Positions 16,058-24,930 of a stretch of DNA of 64,000 nt are shown in pieces. The translations under genes and the position numbers were made by a program. The stretch lies in contig CAYODJ010000011.1 of assembly GCA_964402715.1 (NCBI GenBank), positions 3,610 through 67,609 of the forward strand, written 5' to 3'. The stretch's first letter is position 1. The number at the start of each line of letters is the position of its first letter. The stretch comes from CALXOD01 sp964402715. Its GTDB lineage: Bacteria > Verrucomicrobiota > Lentisphaeria > Victivallales > Victivallaceae. The notes under the pieces were generated by a model that saw only the letters and a program-made list of their open reading frames with translations, searched no databases and had not been told where the DNA came from.

Positions 16058-17194
16058 TCACCCGACGGTCTTCTGCAGCCATTCCACGTTGGGATAGAAA
16101 TCCTTGAAGTAGGTGCGCATCATCACTTCGAGTTCCTCGCTGCCATACTTCCAGTCGAGCGCGGAGTCCCCGACGGCTCTGCGGATGTTCTCCTGCGAAA
16201 AGAGAATGTCGGCGGAAAAATACGGGAACAGATCGCCGAGAAAACGCTCCATCAGTTTGTCGTCGACGTTCGGAGCCGCCTTCCCCATCGAGATCTCGAC
16301 CTCCTTCAGACGCAGAACCCTGCACACCGCCCGGTCGATCATCATGGTCGACACCGGACTGTCGCCGGTCACATGATAGGTCTGGTCGGCCACCGGCAGC
16401 TGGAAGCATCTGGTGATCGCCTCCTGAACGAAATCGATCGGAACGAAATACACCCGCTCCGACGGAATCGTCTTGAAGTGGATGTTCAAATCAATCACCC
16501 CCGTCGGATCCATGTTCAGTTTCGAGCAGCGGTGACTTTTCAGCTTGGCCAGAAATTCCAGAATCCGGTAGAACGCCAGCGGCTTCCGGATCCGGCCGTC
16601 CGAACGACGCCCGGTTATGATCGCCGGACGGTAGATGGTGAACGGCAGACCGCTGCGACGGACCAGCTTTTCCGCCTTGAATTTGCTTTCTTCGTAGGGA
16701 TTGTTGAATCCGTTGTCGGGAACTTCCTTCTCCAGCGACACTCCGTGCGAACACCCTGCCACATAGGCCGTGCTCACATAATGAAAAGCGGCGACGCGCA
16801 GCATATCCGCCAGCTTCAGCATGTTTTCAGTGCCGTTGTAGTTGATCCGGAAGGTCTTGCCCGTCGGATCCTTGCCCAGGTTAACGTCGGCGGCACAGTG
16901 AAAAACGACGTCGACCCCGCGGACCCTCGGATCGGCGGCCACCGCCGCCGGATCCATGCCGACGACGTCCGCGTCGATCACCTCCACCGCTTTCAGCACC
17001 TCCCCCAGGCGGTCCGGCTCGCCTTCGAACTCGCACTGACTCTTCAGCGCTTCAACCGCCCGCTCCTCCGCGCTGTGCACCTTGTTGCCCCGTGTCATGC
17101 AGACGAACCGTGCGTCCTTGCGCTCTTTCAGCAGCGCGGTCACAAAAGAGCAACCGACCAGACCGGTCACACCCGTCAGTAGAATTTTTCCCAT
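16058..17194 (-). CDS. NAD(P)-dependent reductase/epimerase of the extended SDR, thioester-reductase (male-sterility) type
   Basis: The protein is 378 residues from the ATG at 17194; an ATG two codons upstream at 17200 is equally possible. It opens with the Rossmann signature LLTGVTGLVG and has the FHCAADVN, NYNGTENML and YVSTAYVAG strands. The catalytic YxxxK appears as YEESK, followed by FTIYRPAIITG. This arrangement is typical of the NAD_binding_4 group, which reduces acyl-thioesters to aldehydes or epimerises nucleotide sugars. It stands alone, without the carrier or adenylation domains of polyketide-type reductases. A fatty-acyl reductase-like or sterol/sugar dehydrogenase role is possible. 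It is divergent from the zinc transporter operon. About 190 bases without a gene separate its stop from the NifU-domain gene. Confidence 0.8.
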   Translation of the reverse strand: MGKILLTGVTGLVGCSFVTALLKERKDARFVCMTRGNKVHSAEERAVEALKSQCEFEGEPDRLGEVLKAVEVIDADVVGMDPAAVAADPRVRGVDVVFHCAADVNLGKDPTGKTFRINYNGTENMLKLADMLRVAAFHYVSTAYVAGCSHGVSLEKEVPDNGFNNPYEESKFKAEKLVRRSGLPFTIYRPAIITGRRSDGRIRKPLAFYRILEFLAKLKSHRCSKLNMDPTGVIDLNIHFKTIPSERVYFVPIDFVQEAITRCFQLPVADQTYHVTGDSPVSTMMIDRAVCRVLRLKEVEISMGKAAPNVDDKLMERFLGDLFPYFSADILFSQENIRRAVGDSALDWKYGSEELEVMMRTYFKDFYPNVEWLQKTVG

Positions 17195-17253
17195 TGCCAT
17201 CCCAGCGGTTGATGAAACACATTGAAGACGCGACAAACGTCACGCGGTTGTTT

Positions 17254-17281
17254 AAGTTAGCACACATTTCAGCTTCTGCAA
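17254..17281 (-). promoter_or_regulatory. Candidate promoter of the SDR reductase
   Basis: On the minus strand TTGCAG (17281-17276), a 16-base spacer and TAACTT (17259-17254), about 60 bases before the start codon. Confidence 0.35.
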
Positions 17282-17325
17282 GAAGATTTTCTGAAAAACC
17301 GCGCCGTGCCGGCCGTGCGCGGATC

Positions 17326-17354
17326 TTGACTTTGCGGAGAAAATGAAGTATTGT
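17326..17354 (+). promoter_or_regulatory. Promoter of znuACB
   Basis: TTGACT (17326-17331), a 17-base spacer and TATTGT (17349-17354), with the znuA ribosome site about 20 bases beyond. No convincing Zur operator was recognised around it. Confidence 0.65.
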
Positions 17355-17391
17355 CAGAGCCGGATTTTTTCGCGGAAAGGAGGTGCTTCTC

Positions 17392-18312
17392 GTGAATGCG
17401 CCGACACGATGGATCCTGATGCTGACAGCCGCGCTGCTTCTGACGGCCGGCTCCGGCTGCGGCGACGCCGGCCGGAAACCCGTGGATGTGGCGGCCGGCA
17501 TACCGCCCATAGCCGATCTGGCGCAGAGGATCGCCGGATCCGGCGTCACGGTGAGATCCGCGCTGCCGCAGGGGCGCAGTCCCCATGATTTCGCGCCGAA
17601 GCCCGGCGACGTGAGGGACATTGCCGGCGCGCGGGTGTTCCTCCACAGCGGCATGCCGTTCGAGAAATCCTTTCTGCGCGCGCTGGGCGGATCGGGCTGC
17701 GAGGCGGTTGACGTCACACGCGGCATTGTCCGCATGCAGACGGAGTCCGGCTGCGGCGAGGATCATCATCACGAGGAAGGCGACGACCACGGCCACGGCC
17801 ATGACCTGCACGACGACGCTCTGGATCCGCATGTCTGGCTGTCGCCGGAAAACTGCATGGTCATCGTGCGCAACATCGCCGACGCACTGATCGGAATCAT
17901 GCCGGAGCGACGTTCCGAATTCGAACGCAACCTGCGGTCGGTGTCGTCGATGCTCCGGACCGCCAAGGAGGAGATGACCTCCAGACTGGATCGCTACCGC
18001 GGCCGCACGTTCCTCGTGTATCATCCGGCTTTCGGTTATTTCGCCGCGTCCTCGGGTCTGAAGCAGCGCAGCATAGAGCTGAGCGGCCGCGAACCGTCTC
18101 CGGCGCAGCTGGCGGAAATAATACGCACCGCCAGAGCGAACCGGATAAAGACGGTGTTCGTGCAGCCGCAGTTCAACCCCGCCACGGCGCGGTCTCTGGC
18201 CGCCGCCATCGACGGGGAAGTGGTCGAGATTGATCCTCTGGATCCGGACGTCATCGCCAACTTCCGCCGTCTGACCGAACATATCGAACGCGGGTTCCGA
18301 GCCCATGACTGA
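17392..18312 (+). CDS. znuA: Zinc ABC transporter substrate-binding lipoprotein
   Basis: The GTG at 17392 is chosen because AAAGGAGG ends 8 bases upstream; an earlier in-frame GTG at 17383 overlaps that site. The product is 306 residues with a hydrophobic signal ending in AGSGC (likely lipid-modified Cys23). It belongs to the TroA/ZnuA cluster. Metal ligands are visible as His65 (SPHDF), His147 (DPHVWLSP), a later histidine in YHPAFGY and the C-terminal Asp in EIDPL. A flexible His/Asp-rich loop (about 124-140) marks zinc rather than manganese importers. It overlaps znuC by 8 bases, forming a three-gene importer operon with a permease. Confidence 0.93.
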   Translation: MNAPTRWILMLTAALLLTAGSGCGDAGRKPVDVAAGIPPIADLAQRIAGSGVTVRSALPQGRSPHDFAPKPGDVRDIAGARVFLHSGMPFEKSFLRALGGSGCEAVDVTRGIVRMQTESGCGEDHHHEEGDDHGHGHDLHDDALDPHVWLSPENCMVIVRNIADALIGIMPERRSEFERNLRSVSSMLRTAKEEMTSRLDRYRGRTFLVYHPAFGYFAASSGLKQRSIELSGREPSPAQLAEIIRTARANRIKTVFVQPQFNPATARSLAAAIDGEVVEIDPLDPDVIANFRRLTEHIERGFRAHD

Positions 18313-19075
18313 CGAACCGATCATCGAAATCAGGGATCTGCACTTCAGGTACGAATCGTCCCAGCCGACGCTGGAGAACGTCTCGCTGACCATCCGCCGC
18401 GGAGAATCCGCCGGCATCATAGGCCCCAACGGCGGAGGCAAAAGCACGCTGCTGAAACTGCTGCTCGGTCTTTTGAAGCCGCAGAGGGGATCCGTCCGCG
18501 TCTTCGGAACCGACCCCGTGTCCGCGCGTCCGAAAGTCGGCTACATGCCGCAGTATCAGCAGATGGACGCGGCTTTCCCGATCTCCGTCGAGGAGGTGGT
18601 CATGCAGGGTACGTTGAACCGTTCTTTCTGGGGTCGTCACTCGGCGGAGGACCGTCGCGTGGCTTCGACGGCGATGCGCGAGATGGGGATTGAACACCTA
18701 GCGTCGAAAAATTTCGCCGATCTTTCCGGCGGACAGCGGCAGCGGGTGCTGATCGCCAGGGCTCTGGCCTGCTCCCCCGAACTGCTGCTGCTGGACGAAC
18801 CGACCGCCAACATAGACCCGGGCGCGGAGGAGCAGTTCTACGACACGCTGAACCGCTTCAGCAGGAGACTCACCATACTGACGGTGTCGCACGATCTCGG
18901 TTTCGTGAACAGGGAGGTGGGAACGCTCATCTGCGTCAACCGCCACGTGTCCCTGCACGACGCGGCGGACTTCGATCAGGCCACCGCGGACCGCATCTAC
19001 CGGCACGGGATGCATATGATCCACCATGATCACTCATGCTTCTGCGGCTGCTCCGACGCTGCGGAGAAACAGTGA
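18305..19075 (+). CDS. znuC: Zinc ABC transporter ATP-binding protein with metal-binding-like C-terminal tail
   Basis: This 256-residue ABC ATPase has Walker A GPNGGGKST, Q-loop MPQYQQ, signature LSGGQRQR, Walker B LLLLDEPT and switch VSHDLG. It powers the ZnuB permease for zinc uptake from the ZnuA lipoprotein. The ATG at 18305 overlaps the end of znuA. The last ~20 residues are unusual: after MHMIHHDH comes SCFCGC, a cluster of five histidines and three cysteines that could sense or buffer metal on the cytoplasmic side. Confidence 0.92.
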   Translation: MTDEPIIEIRDLHFRYESSQPTLENVSLTIRRGESAGIIGPNGGGKSTLLKLLLGLLKPQRGSVRVFGTDPVSARPKVGYMPQYQQMDAAFPISVEEVVMQGTLNRSFWGRHSAEDRRVASTAMREMGIEHLASKNFADLSGGQRQRVLIARALACSPELLLLDEPTANIDPGAEEQFYDTLNRFSRRLTILTVSHDLGFVNREVGTLICVNRHVSLHDAADFDQATADRIYRHGMHMIHHDHSCFCGCSDAAEKQ

Positions 19076-19091
19076 ACTCGAAGAGGAAGCC

Positions 19092-19940
19092 ATGTTTGAA
19101 ATCCTCCGCGAAATAACGCTTCCCGAGATGGGATTCATGCGCAACGCCCTGCTGATAGGACTGCTGGGCGCGGTGGCCATGGGGGTTGTCAGCACACTGG
19201 TGGTCACACGACGCATAACATCCATAGCCGGCGCGATTGCGCACGCCGTGCTCGGAGGGGTCGGCGCCGCGCTTTACCTGCAGCGCGTCTACGGCGTCGC
19301 ATACTGCTCTCCTCTGCTGGGTGCCGTCATAGGATCCGTGGCCGCGGCGCTGCTGATCGGCATGGTCAGCATCTATGCGCACGAGCGGGAGGACACGGTG
19401 ATCGGAGTGGTCTGGGCGCTCGGAATGTCGGTCGGACTGCTTTTCCTGGACAAGACTCCCGGCTATGTGGATTTTCAGGGATACCTGTTCGGCAACATCC
19501 TGTTCCTGTCGCGCTCCGACATCTACCTCACCGTGATTCTGGACGCGGCGGTGCTGACGCCGGTGGTGCTGCTCTTCAACAACATTCTGGCGGTGTCCTT
19601 CGACAGCTGCTTCGCCGAGCTGCGCGGAGTGCGTGTGAAAGTGATCTATCTGCTCATGCTGGTGCTGACCGGACTCACCATCGTGCTGATGGTGTACATA
19701 GTCGGAATCATTCTGGTGATCGCGCTTCTGACGCTGCCGGCGGCAACCGCCGGGTGTTTCGCCAGAAGACTCTGGTCCACCATGCTGCTGTCCGTGGTCG
19801 CGTGCTGGCTGTTCGTCACCGGCGGACTGCTGGGAAGCTACTACTGGAAACTGCCGTCCGGGCCGGTGATAGTCGTCATCGCGTCCGTCGTCTACATCAT
19901 CGCGTTGTTCCTAAACTCGGCGCGCCGCAAACGCGCGTGA
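19092..19940 (+). CDS. znuB: Zinc ABC transporter permease
   Basis: This 282-residue polytopic membrane protein has about eight transmembrane helices of the ABC-3 family. The start at 19092 (MFEILREITLPEMGF) follows GAGGAAG; longer in-frame starts overlap znuC. Family landmarks include FMRNALLIGLLGAVAMGVVS near the N-terminus, IAHAVLGGVGAALYL, and the AELRGVRV coupling-helix segment. It completes the znuACB importer and ends 14 bases from the convergent coaX stop. Confidence 0.93.
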   Translation: MFEILREITLPEMGFMRNALLIGLLGAVAMGVVSTLVVTRRITSIAGAIAHAVLGGVGAALYLQRVYGVAYCSPLLGAVIGSVAAALLIGMVSIYAHEREDTVIGVVWALGMSVGLLFLDKTPGYVDFQGYLFGNILFLSRSDIYLTVILDAAVLTPVVLLFNNILAVSFDSCFAELRGVRVKVIYLLMLVLTGLTIVLMVYIVGIILVIALLTLPAATAGCFARRLWSTMLLSVVACWLFVTGGLLGSYYWKLPSGPVIVVIASVVYIIALFLNSARRKRA

Positions 19941-19954
19941 CCGCCGGAAAAAAG

Positions 19955-20665
19955 TCACGCATTGGCCAGATACGCGGCCAGGAGACCGCGCAGGGTGAAA
20001 TCCGCATCTCCCTGAATCAGCTCGGGAAGACTGTCGCTGAAAAACGGGGCGTCGCCGCCGACGGCGATGCATCTGACCGCGCCGTACCTGGCATTGACGG
20101 TTTGAATCCATTCCCTCACCATACCGACAATGCCCCTGTCGACGCCGAAAGACACTGAACTCGCGGTGTCAGTGCCGACCGTGTCGGCGATCTTCACGGC
20201 GGATTCCAGAAAAGGCAGCTGAGCCGTCCCTGAATGGAGCGCGCGCCGCATCAGCGTCCTGCCGGGGGCGATGGCGCCGCCGCGGAAACAGGCGTTCCCG
20301 TCCACGAGCTCCAAGGTGACGGCGGTTCCGAAGTCGACGGTCGCTGCGGGCAGACACCCGCGCCGCACCAGTTCAATGGCGTTGGCCAGCCGATCGGCGC
20401 CGAGGGTGGAGGCGTCGACGCATCCGAGACGCAGACCGGCGGCGGCGGCGTGGCGGTTTTCGAGAAAAAAGACGGAACGGCCGCGGAGACGTTCCGCCGC
20501 CTCCGGCACGACCGACGCGGCGGCCGCCGGCAGACCGGCGGGGAGCATTTCCGGAGTCAGCTCCGCAGTAGGAATCTTGCGGATGACGCCCATGCGGCCT
20601 TTGCCGTATTCAGCCATCTGTGTGTGGCTGTTGCCGATATTCAGCAGCAGTACGGCCGAATCCAT
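19955..20665 (-). CDS. coaX: Type III pantothenate kinase
   Basis: This 236-residue acetate-and-sugar-kinase-fold enzyme phosphorylates pantothenate, the first step of CoA synthesis; coaD for a later step is also in this window. Motifs are LLNIGNSHTQ (phosphate 1), the GADRLANAIE substrate segment, DFGTAVTLELVD (phosphate 2) and the adenosine motif near AVGGDAPFF. CoaX proteins require a monovalent cation and resist CoA feedback. It lies downstream of pilC on the same strand, with a GC-rich hairpin between them. Confidence 0.95.
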   Translation of the reverse strand: MDSAVLLLNIGNSHTQMAEYGKGRMGVIRKIPTAELTPEMLPAGLPAAAASVVPEAAERLRGRSVFFLENRHAAAAGLRLGCVDASTLGADRLANAIELVRRGCLPAATVDFGTAVTLELVDGNACFRGGAIAPGRTLMRRALHSGTAQLPFLESAVKIADTVGTDTASSVSFGVDRGIVGMVREWIQTVNARYGAVRCIAVGGDAPFFSDSLPELIQGDADFTLRGLLAAYLANA

Positions 20666-20712
20666 TGAATCACCCGTTGCTTGAGAGGAGCATGCATGTG
20701 CGGGCGGAAGAA

Positions 20713-20748
20713 CGCCGGCGGCGGCGCATCGGCATCATGCCGCCGGCG
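20713..20748 (-). terminator. Hairpin between pilC and coaX, possible terminator
   Basis: A perfect 10-bp stem (CGCCGGCGGC 20713-20722 with GCCGCCGGCG 20739-20748), 35 bases past the pilC stop. On the minus strand only TTCTTCC follows, so termination would be weak. Confidence 0.4.
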
Positions 20749-20783
20749 ACAGAACCGTCGTCAGGGACGGGCGGCTCCGGCCT

Positions 20784-22037
20784 TCAGCCCAGCTTCTCGA
20801 TGATTTTCACCAGAGGCATGAACAGAGCGACCACGATGGTGCCGACGATGATGGCGAGGCCGACAATCATCAGCGGCTCGATCAGAGACGTCATGGCGCT
20901 CACGGCGTTGTCGACCTCTTCATCGTAGGTGTTGGCGATCTTGTCCAGCATCTCCGGCAGTTTGCCGGTCTCCTCGCCCACCTCGACCATGCTGATGACC
21001 ATCTGCGGGAATATGGCGGTGGCTCCCAGCGGAGCCGCGATTCCCTCGCCCTCCTTGACCGCGTCATGCACTTTCTGCACCGCGTTCGAAACCAGCTCGT
21101 TTCCCGAGGTGTCTCTCACGATGACCAGCGCGTTCAGCACCGACACGCCCGACGCCATCAGCGTGCCCAGCGTGCGTGAAAATCGGGAAATCGCGGATCG
21201 CGACACTATCGGACCGAACACCGGAGCCTTGTATTTGCACCAGTCGATGCCCCATTTCCCGTATTTGGTCTTGTTCGCGATTTTGTAGAGCACCACTAAG
21301 CCGAAAATGCCTATGGCGAACACCCAGATCTGATCTTTCAGCATATTGCTGACGTTCATGACGAAGAGCGTCACTCCGGGGAGGGACTCGTCCTTCCCCA
21401 GCAGGTCGGAGAAGATCTTCTGGAAGTTCGGAACTATGAAGATCATAAGACCGGCGGTGACCAGCAGGGCGACGGACATCACCACCGACGGGTATATCAT
21501 GGCCGATTTCACCTTGGCCGCGATGCGCGCGGCCTTTTCCATGAAAGTGGCCAGACGGTTCAGGATGGTCTCCAGCGCACCGGAAGCCTCGCCGGCCCGG
21601 ATCATGTTCAGATAAAGCTTGTCGAACGTCTTCGGATGCTGAGACAGAGCCTCGGCGAAGGTCGCTCCGCCCTCCACGGAGTCGGCGGTGGCGCCGAGGA
21701 CGATCTTGGCGGACGGATTTTTCGACTGACGCTCCAGCGTCCGCAGCGAACGGATGAGCGGCAACCCCGCGTCGAGCAGCGTGGCGAGCTGCCGCGTGAC
21801 CACCGTCAGTTCCCTGCGCTTGATGGTCGGCGTGCCGATGGTGATGCTTTTGCCGCCGCCGCCGCTGCGGCGCGCGCCGCCTTTTTTAGGTTTCGCCGGA
21901 TCGGCACTTTTGATGGAGGTGGGGAACAGACCTTTCCTCTTGAGCTCCGCGACCGCTAAATCCTCGGATGTGGCGGAAATCTTCCCCTTCTGCTCCTTGC
22001 CATTGCCGTCCATCGCTACATAGTTGAATTGTGGCAT
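20784..22037 (-). CDS. pilC: Type IV pilus/type II secretion inner-membrane platform protein (PilC/GspF)
   Basis: This 417-residue protein opens MPQFNYVAMDGNGKEQKG, typical of GspF/PilC. A Lys/Pro/Gly-rich linker follows, then two repeated T2SSF helical domains with the LPLIRSLRTLE and GVSVLNALVIV segments, and transmembrane helices near 200, 250 and at the C-terminus (IVGLAIIVGTIVVALFMPL). It transmits motion from the PilB/PilT motors to pseudopilin assembly. It has a GGGAGG ribosome site and is the last gene of the pilB-pilB-pilT-pilC cluster. No pilin, secretin or prepilin peptidase is encoded here. Confidence 0.92.
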   Translation of the reverse strand: MPQFNYVAMDGNGKEQKGKISATSEDLAVAELKRKGLFPTSIKSADPAKPKKGGARRSGGGGKSITIGTPTIKRRELTVVTRQLATLLDAGLPLIRSLRTLERQSKNPSAKIVLGATADSVEGGATFAEALSQHPKTFDKLYLNMIRAGEASGALETILNRLATFMEKAARIAAKVKSAMIYPSVVMSVALLVTAGLMIFIVPNFQKIFSDLLGKDESLPGVTLFVMNVSNMLKDQIWVFAIGIFGLVVLYKIANKTKYGKWGIDWCKYKAPVFGPIVSRSAISRFSRTLGTLMASGVSVLNALVIVRDTSGNELVSNAVQKVHDAVKEGEGIAAPLGATAIFPQMVISMVEVGEETGKLPEMLDKIANTYDEEVDNAVSAMTSLIEPLMIVGLAIIVGTIVVALFMPLVKIIEKLG

Positions 22038-22067
22038 AACGTCATCCTCCCGATCTGGGAAATCCGC

Positions 22068-23147
22068 TCATCGTTGCTTGAGCTGCTGTTCCTGTTTTAT
22101 CTTGGCGGCAAGACTGTCCGCGTCCTGAGCGTTGGTGATCATCTCCGCGTAGCTGATCTTGCCGGCGGTGAACAAATCATACAGGTACGAGTCCAGCGTG
22201 TTCATTCCGAATTTCGCGCCGGTCTGAAGCTCGGACGTGATTCTGAATGTCTTGTTGTCGCGTATCAGCGCCTGGATGGACGGGGTCGCGACCATGATCT
22301 CGAAAGCCGCAACGCGGCCGACCTTGTCGCAGCGCGGAAGAAGTATCTGCGAGATGACCGCGACTACGGAGGCCGCCAGCTGCGTCCGGATCTGAGCCTG
22401 CTGGTTGGTCGGGAACGCGTCCACGATACGGTCGACCGTTCGCGCGGAACCGGTGGTGTGAAGGGTGCCGAACACCAAGTGTCCCGTCTCCGCCGCAGTC
22501 ACCGCCGCGCCGATGGTTTCGATGTCGCGCATTTCACCGACGAGAATGATGTCGGGGTCCTGACGCAGAGCCCGCCGCAGAGCCTCGGCGAACCCGGTGG
22601 TGTCGGAGCCGATTTCGCGCTGGATGACCATGCTGCGCTTGTGGGTGTGGTAGAACTCGATCGGATCCTCGATGGTGATGATGTGAGTCGCCCGCTCGTT
22701 GTTGATGTAATTGATCATCGACGCCAGAGTCGTGGATTTCCCCGAGCCCGTGGGACCGGTGACCAGGATCAGGCCGCGCGGCTTGTAGAGCAGATCCTTC
22801 ACCACGGGCGGCAGACCGAGCTGTTCGAACGTCAGTATCTTGTTGGGAATCTGGCGCAGAATCGTCCCGAAAAAACCTTTCTGCTTGAAAGCGCTCACAC
22901 GGAACCGCGCCAGATCGGCGAAACCGAACCCGAAGTCGGTGGTTCCCACTTCCTGGATCTGCTGCAGCTGCGCCTCCGACGCGATGGCCTTCACCAGCCG
23001 TTCCGTGTCGGCCGGAGTCAGCACCGGCAGCTCCAGCGGAGTCATCTCGCCGTGCAGCCTTATCATCGGAGGTGCGCCCACCTCAATATGAAGGTCGCTC
23101 GCCTCCTCGTCCACGACGAACTGCAGAAGATCCGCCATCTCGATCAT
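22068..23147 (-). CDS. pilT: Type IV pilus retraction ATPase PilT
   Basis: This 359-residue hexameric ATPase has Walker A GPTGSGKST (131-139) and an Asp box near the IITIEDPIEF segment. It also has Walker B DIILVGEMRD, a His box GTLHTTGSA, and the AIRNLIRE-region counterpart PSIQALIRD near the C-terminus, which is characteristic of PilT and lacks the PilB zinc motif. It powers pilus depolymerisation. A strong GGAGGAAGAG site precedes the ATG. Presence of PilT argues that the cluster drives a dynamic type IV pilus rather than only type II secretion. Confidence 0.93.
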   Translation of the reverse strand: MIEMADLLQFVVDEEASDLHIEVGAPPMIRLHGEMTPLELPVLTPADTERLVKAIASEAQLQQIQEVGTTDFGFGFADLARFRVSAFKQKGFFGTILRQIPNKILTFEQLGLPPVVKDLLYKPRGLILVTGPTGSGKSTTLASMINYINNERATHIITIEDPIEFYHTHKRSMVIQREIGSDTTGFAEALRRALRQDPDIILVGEMRDIETIGAAVTAAETGHLVFGTLHTTGSARTVDRIVDAFPTNQQAQIRTQLAASVVAVISQILLPRCDKVGRVAAFEIMVATPSIQALIRDNKTFRITSELQTGAKFGMNTLDSYLYDLFTAGKISYAEMITNAQDADSLAAKIKQEQQLKQR

Positions 23148-23204
23148 ATCAGAATCTCTTCCTCCCGAGTGAAAGCATGCTCTTGAATTGAACTTGAATC
23201 GAAA

Positions 23205-24911
23205 TCACGTGTAACGGACCACCTCGTCCACCGAGGTCTCGCCGTTCATAATCGCCATCAGTCCGTCCTCGCGGATGGTGCGCATCCCCTGTTCGCGCGC
23301 AAGGTCGCGGATCCGGTTCATCGGCGCGTTTTCATAGATTAACTCGCGGATGCCGGGGTTGATGATCATCAGCTCGCATATGGCCTTCCTGCCCCTGTAC
23401 CCGGTGCCGTTGCACAGGGAGCATCCCTTGCCGTAGACGAACTTCCGGCTGCCGACCTCGGAACGATCGAGATTCAGCCGCTTGAGATCCTCGTCCGTCG
23501 GAACATAGCTCGTCCTGCAGTTGGAGCACACGCGGCGTATCAGCCGCTGGCTGAGCACTCCGGCCAGCGAGGAGCAGATCAGGAAAGGCTCCACGCCCAT
23601 GTCTATGAGCCTGGTTATGGTGCTGGAGGAATCGTTCGTGTGCAGCGTGCTGAACACGAAATGCCCCGTCAGGGACGCCTCGATGGCGATCTGCGCGGTC
23701 TCGAAGTCGCGGATTTCGCCCACCAGGATGCGATCCGGATCCTGACGCAGAAAGGCGCGCAGCGCACGGTGAAACGTCATGCCGACCGCGTCGTTGATCG
23801 GCACCTGCATGATCCCTTCGATGTCGTACTCCACAGGATCCTCGGCGGTCAGGAGCTTGTCCTCCGTCTTGTTGACCTCCCGGAGAGCGGAGTACAGCGT
23901 GGTGGTCTTCCCGGAACCGGTCGGTCCGGTGACCAGAAGAATCCCGTTGGGCTGATGAATCATGGTCCGCAGCTGCTCCAGGACGTCCTCCCCCATGCCG
24001 AGCGCATTCAGATTCAGATTGACGACGGAACGGTCGAGGACGCGCAGCACCACGGACTCCCCGTAACTGGTGGGAAGACAGGACACCCGCAAATCCACGG
24101 GCCTGCCGTTTATCTTCAGCTGAATGCGTCCGTCCTGCGGCCGTCTGCGCTCGGCGATGTTCAGACCGGATATGATCTTGACGCGGCTGATCACCGGAAT
24201 CGCCAGACTTTTCGGGGGCGGCGGCATCTCGTAGAGCGCACCGTCCACGCGGTAGCGGATGCGGAAATCCTTCTCGAAAGGCTCGAAATGGATGTCGCTG
24301 GCCTTGTCCTTGATCGCCTGCTGCAGAATCACGTCGACGAACTTCACGATCGGAGCTTCGTTCGCCTTGTTCTCGATGTCCTTCTCGCTCATCAGGGCCT
24401 CTTCGTCGACGGTCTCCTGATTCAGGGACTCGAGCAGTTCGTGGACGCTGCCCTCCTGCTCCTGGTAATACCGCTCCATCTCGCTGTCGAGCACATCCTC
24501 GTCGGCCACCACCGGCTGAATGTTCAGGCCGATGATGAAATGCAGCGTCTCCACCGTCTGAAAGTCCAGCGGATTGCGCATCGCCAGATGCAGCATGTTG
24601 TCCTCGAAAGCCACCGGAATCACCCAGTAGGCGCGCGCCGTGGCGGAGTCCACGCGCTTGATGACGTCCTGGGGGACGTCCTCTCCGCTTTTTCTCGGAT
24701 CCCAGACGTACGAACCGAGGTTCTCCGCGATCAGCGCGAGCATTTCGCTCTTGGTGAACAGGCCGTAGTTTTCAATGATCTCCATGACCGGCTTCCCCGT
24801 CCGGTCATGCTCCTCCTCCACATCCTTGAGCTGTTCTTTCAGCCCGGGATGCTGCGCGGAGCGTTCACTCAGCAGCAGATCGATCAACGCCAGGTTCTCA
24901 GCATCCAACAT
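23205..24911 (-). CDS. pilB: Type IV pilus/type II secretion assembly ATPase (PilB/GspE), second paralogue
   Basis: This 568-residue ATPase has an N-terminal MshEN-like/T2SSE_N region and a linker rich in Glu. The motor follows, with Walker A GPTGSGKTT near residue 329, the Asp box TAEDPVEYDI, Walker B RILVGEIRD and the His box STLHTNDS. A four-cysteine zinc motif (CSNC and CSLCNGTGYRGR) identifies an extension ATPase. It lies 19 bases after the first PilB-like gene. The two paralogues share the whole layout but diverge in the N-terminal region, so they may power different filaments or form a mixed motor. Confidence 0.9.
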   Translation of the reverse strand: MLDAENLALIDLLLSERSAQHPGLKEQLKDVEEEHDRTGKPVMEIIENYGLFTKSEMLALIAENLGSYVWDPRKSGEDVPQDVIKRVDSATARAYWVIPVAFEDNMLHLAMRNPLDFQTVETLHFIIGLNIQPVVADEDVLDSEMERYYQEQEGSVHELLESLNQETVDEEALMSEKDIENKANEAPIVKFVDVILQQAIKDKASDIHFEPFEKDFRIRYRVDGALYEMPPPPKSLAIPVISRVKIISGLNIAERRRPQDGRIQLKINGRPVDLRVSCLPTSYGESVVLRVLDRSVVNLNLNALGMGEDVLEQLRTMIHQPNGILLVTGPTGSGKTTTLYSALREVNKTEDKLLTAEDPVEYDIEGIMQVPINDAVGMTFHRALRAFLRQDPDRILVGEIRDFETAQIAIEASLTGHFVFSTLHTNDSSSTITRLIDMGVEPFLICSSLAGVLSQRLIRRVCSNCRTSYVPTDEDLKRLNLDRSEVGSRKFVYGKGCSLCNGTGYRGRKAICELMIINPGIRELIYENAPMNRIRDLAREQGMRTIREDGLMAIMNGETSVDEVVRYT

Positions 24912-24930
24912 CTTGTCACCGTCTCTCCGC

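Noticed and set aside
17210..17391. Zur operator before znuACB
   Set aside because: No convincing AT-rich dyad of the Zur type was found near the promoter; short matches were no better than chance.
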